Assembly (NCBI GenBank): GCA_028622995.1
Contig: JAJQJQ010000054.1
Span: forward strand, 186,001-250,000
From: Panagrolaimus kolymaensis
Taxonomy: Eukaryota; Nematoda; Chromadorea; Rhabditida; Panagrolaimidae
Direction: 5' to 3'
Length of the DNA: 64,000 nucleotides
Translations under genes and position numbers: made by a program
Part shown: positions 63,801 to 64,000 of the stretch, piece after piece
Position numbering within the stretch: the stretch's first letter is position 1
How the letters are laid out: each line of letters starts with the position of its first letter
Notes under the pieces: generated by a model
Databases searched by the model: none
What the model saw: the letters and a program-made list of their open reading frames with translations, nothing else
What the model was told of the DNA's origin: nothing

Positions 63801-64000
63801 GCTGGAGGTCGTTTATTTCCTATAAAAAAGGAAAAACTATTACAAAAAATAATTTTTTTGATTTAATAAATTTTAAAGGATCCGCTAACATATTTATGAT
63901 GATTCCAATAACAAAACGATCAAGATTTTCTGAAAGCTTGAGGTCGTTTATTTCCTATAAAAAAGGAAAAACTATTACAAAAAATAATTTTTTTGATTTA
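57821..64000 (+). repeat. Right-end block: 45 complete monomers and one partial
   Basis: All 135 bp, no stop alleles. Single changes: ACA in place of CCA at codon 4 (58910-58912), BamHI site lost as GGATTC (59018-59023), CAA in place of ATA at codon 36 near 60626, and GGG in place of AGG at codon 16 near 62591. The last 2.4 kb moves to ATT at codon 27, AAA at codon 39 and TGG at codon 15 (monomers at 62951, 63491 and 63761). The array continues past the window end. Confidence 0.92.
58901..61600 (+). repeat. 270-bp dimer repeat, ten copies
   Basis: Arg-type followed by Pro-type with ACC-ACA at 76-81, copies starting every 270 bp from 58901 to 61331. In eight copies the Arg monomer has ATT at codon 27; at 60521 and 61061 it too carries ACC-ACA. 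The allele pair differs from that of the dimers at 9506 and 17065, so period doubling arose independently in the two domains or was rebuilt with new alleles. Confidence 0.9.

Larger units (their letters stand above)
1..64000 (+). repeat. 135-bp satellite DNA array filling the window
   Basis: Every line of the window is the same monomer in the same orientation. Monomer starts (ATGATGCTTCCA or a close variant) occur at 65, 199, 333 and so on to 63896. The spacing census gives 444 monomers of 135 bp, 26 of 134, 2 of 139 and 1 of 129, with no gap longer than a monomer. No inversion, transposon insertion or unique stretch was seen. Single-base alleles are shared among neighbours and among distant blocks, which shows homogenisation by unequal exchange or gene conversion. 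Such arrays are known from centromeres, pericentromeres and heterochromatic blocks of eukaryotes; the chromosomal location here is inference. I do not recognise the monomer as a named satellite family. Confidence 0.98.
57059..64000 (+). other. Open frame running off the window end (at least 2,314 codons), judged non-coding
   Basis: From the TTG after the stop monomer at 57017, the same frame is open to the last base, passing through the in-frame 6-bp deletion at 57692-57820. No TA stop allele or odd frame-shifting monomer occurs after 57031. It has the same 45-residue period as the other open frames and the same arguments against coding apply. Its right end is not visible. Confidence 0.82.

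Noticed and set aside
1..64000. CRISPR array
   Set aside because: There are no alternating constant repeats and unique spacers; the whole 135-bp period is conserved, and it is far longer than a CRISPR repeat-spacer unit. No cas genes are present.
1..64000. CENP-B box in the monomer
   Set aside because: No CGGG and no match to the TTCG...CGGG core was found in the consensus or its variants.
1..64000. Telomeric repeats, rDNA, tRNA genes or transposon remnants
   Set aside because: No break in monomer spacing leaves room for any of these; all spacing changes are explained by 1-bp losses, a 4-bp gain or a 6-bp loss.

Overview
The whole 64 kb window is one uninterrupted head-to-tail satellite DNA array. 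I see no conventional gene, RNA gene, mobile element, CRISPR array or unique sequence in it. The basic monomer is 135 bp, about 24% G+C (33 of 135 bases in the commonest form), always in the same orientation. From position 65 to 63895 I count 473 complete monomers (444 of 135 bp, 26 of 134 bp, 2 of 139 bp, 1 of 129 bp; these add up exactly to 63,831 bp), plus a partial monomer at each end of the window. Long homogeneous tandem arrays with nested higher-order repeats are typical of eukaryotic centromeric, pericentromeric or other heterochromatic DNA, so an AT-rich eukaryote assembled from long reads is the most likely source. I cannot name the taxon. CpG is not depleted.

Monomer numbering used below: base 1 is the A of ATGATGCTTCCA. 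Useful allelic sites are 6-7, 13-14 (AT, or TA which makes an in-frame TAA), 23 (C, G or T), 28, 39-42, 45, 47, 51, 78-81, the A-run at 84-89, 91-92, 107, 117 and the BamHI site at 118-123. Because 135 is a multiple of 3 and one plus-strand frame of the monomer has no stop, the array shows very long apparent open frames (up to 4,295 codons at 38703-51590, and one from 57059 that runs off the window end). I judge these to be by-products of the period, not genes.

Layout. 1-1270: block of 134-bp monomers, with the most divergent sequence at the extreme left. 1271-3700: 135-bp monomers without stops, ending in an 810-bp six-monomer repeat. 3701-24894: left domain, with 47 monomers carrying the TA stop allele, 270-bp dimers and other short higher-order repeats, and one 134-bp monomer at 12746. 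24895-30020: junction zone holding 14 of the 29 odd-length monomers. 30021-51485: right domain, nearly free of stops and indels, containing a 36-monomer (4,860 bp) higher-order repeat in three copies, one of them lacking 13 monomers, then reshuffled cassettes. 51486-57691: about 30-monomer (4,048 bp) repeat with its second, shortened copy. 57692-64000: one 129-bp monomer, then a run of 270-bp dimers, then monomers with new alleles near the right end.

The interest lies in the array's evolution: shared alleles and odd-length monomers allow individual unequal-exchange or conversion events to be traced. No multi-gene system is present.
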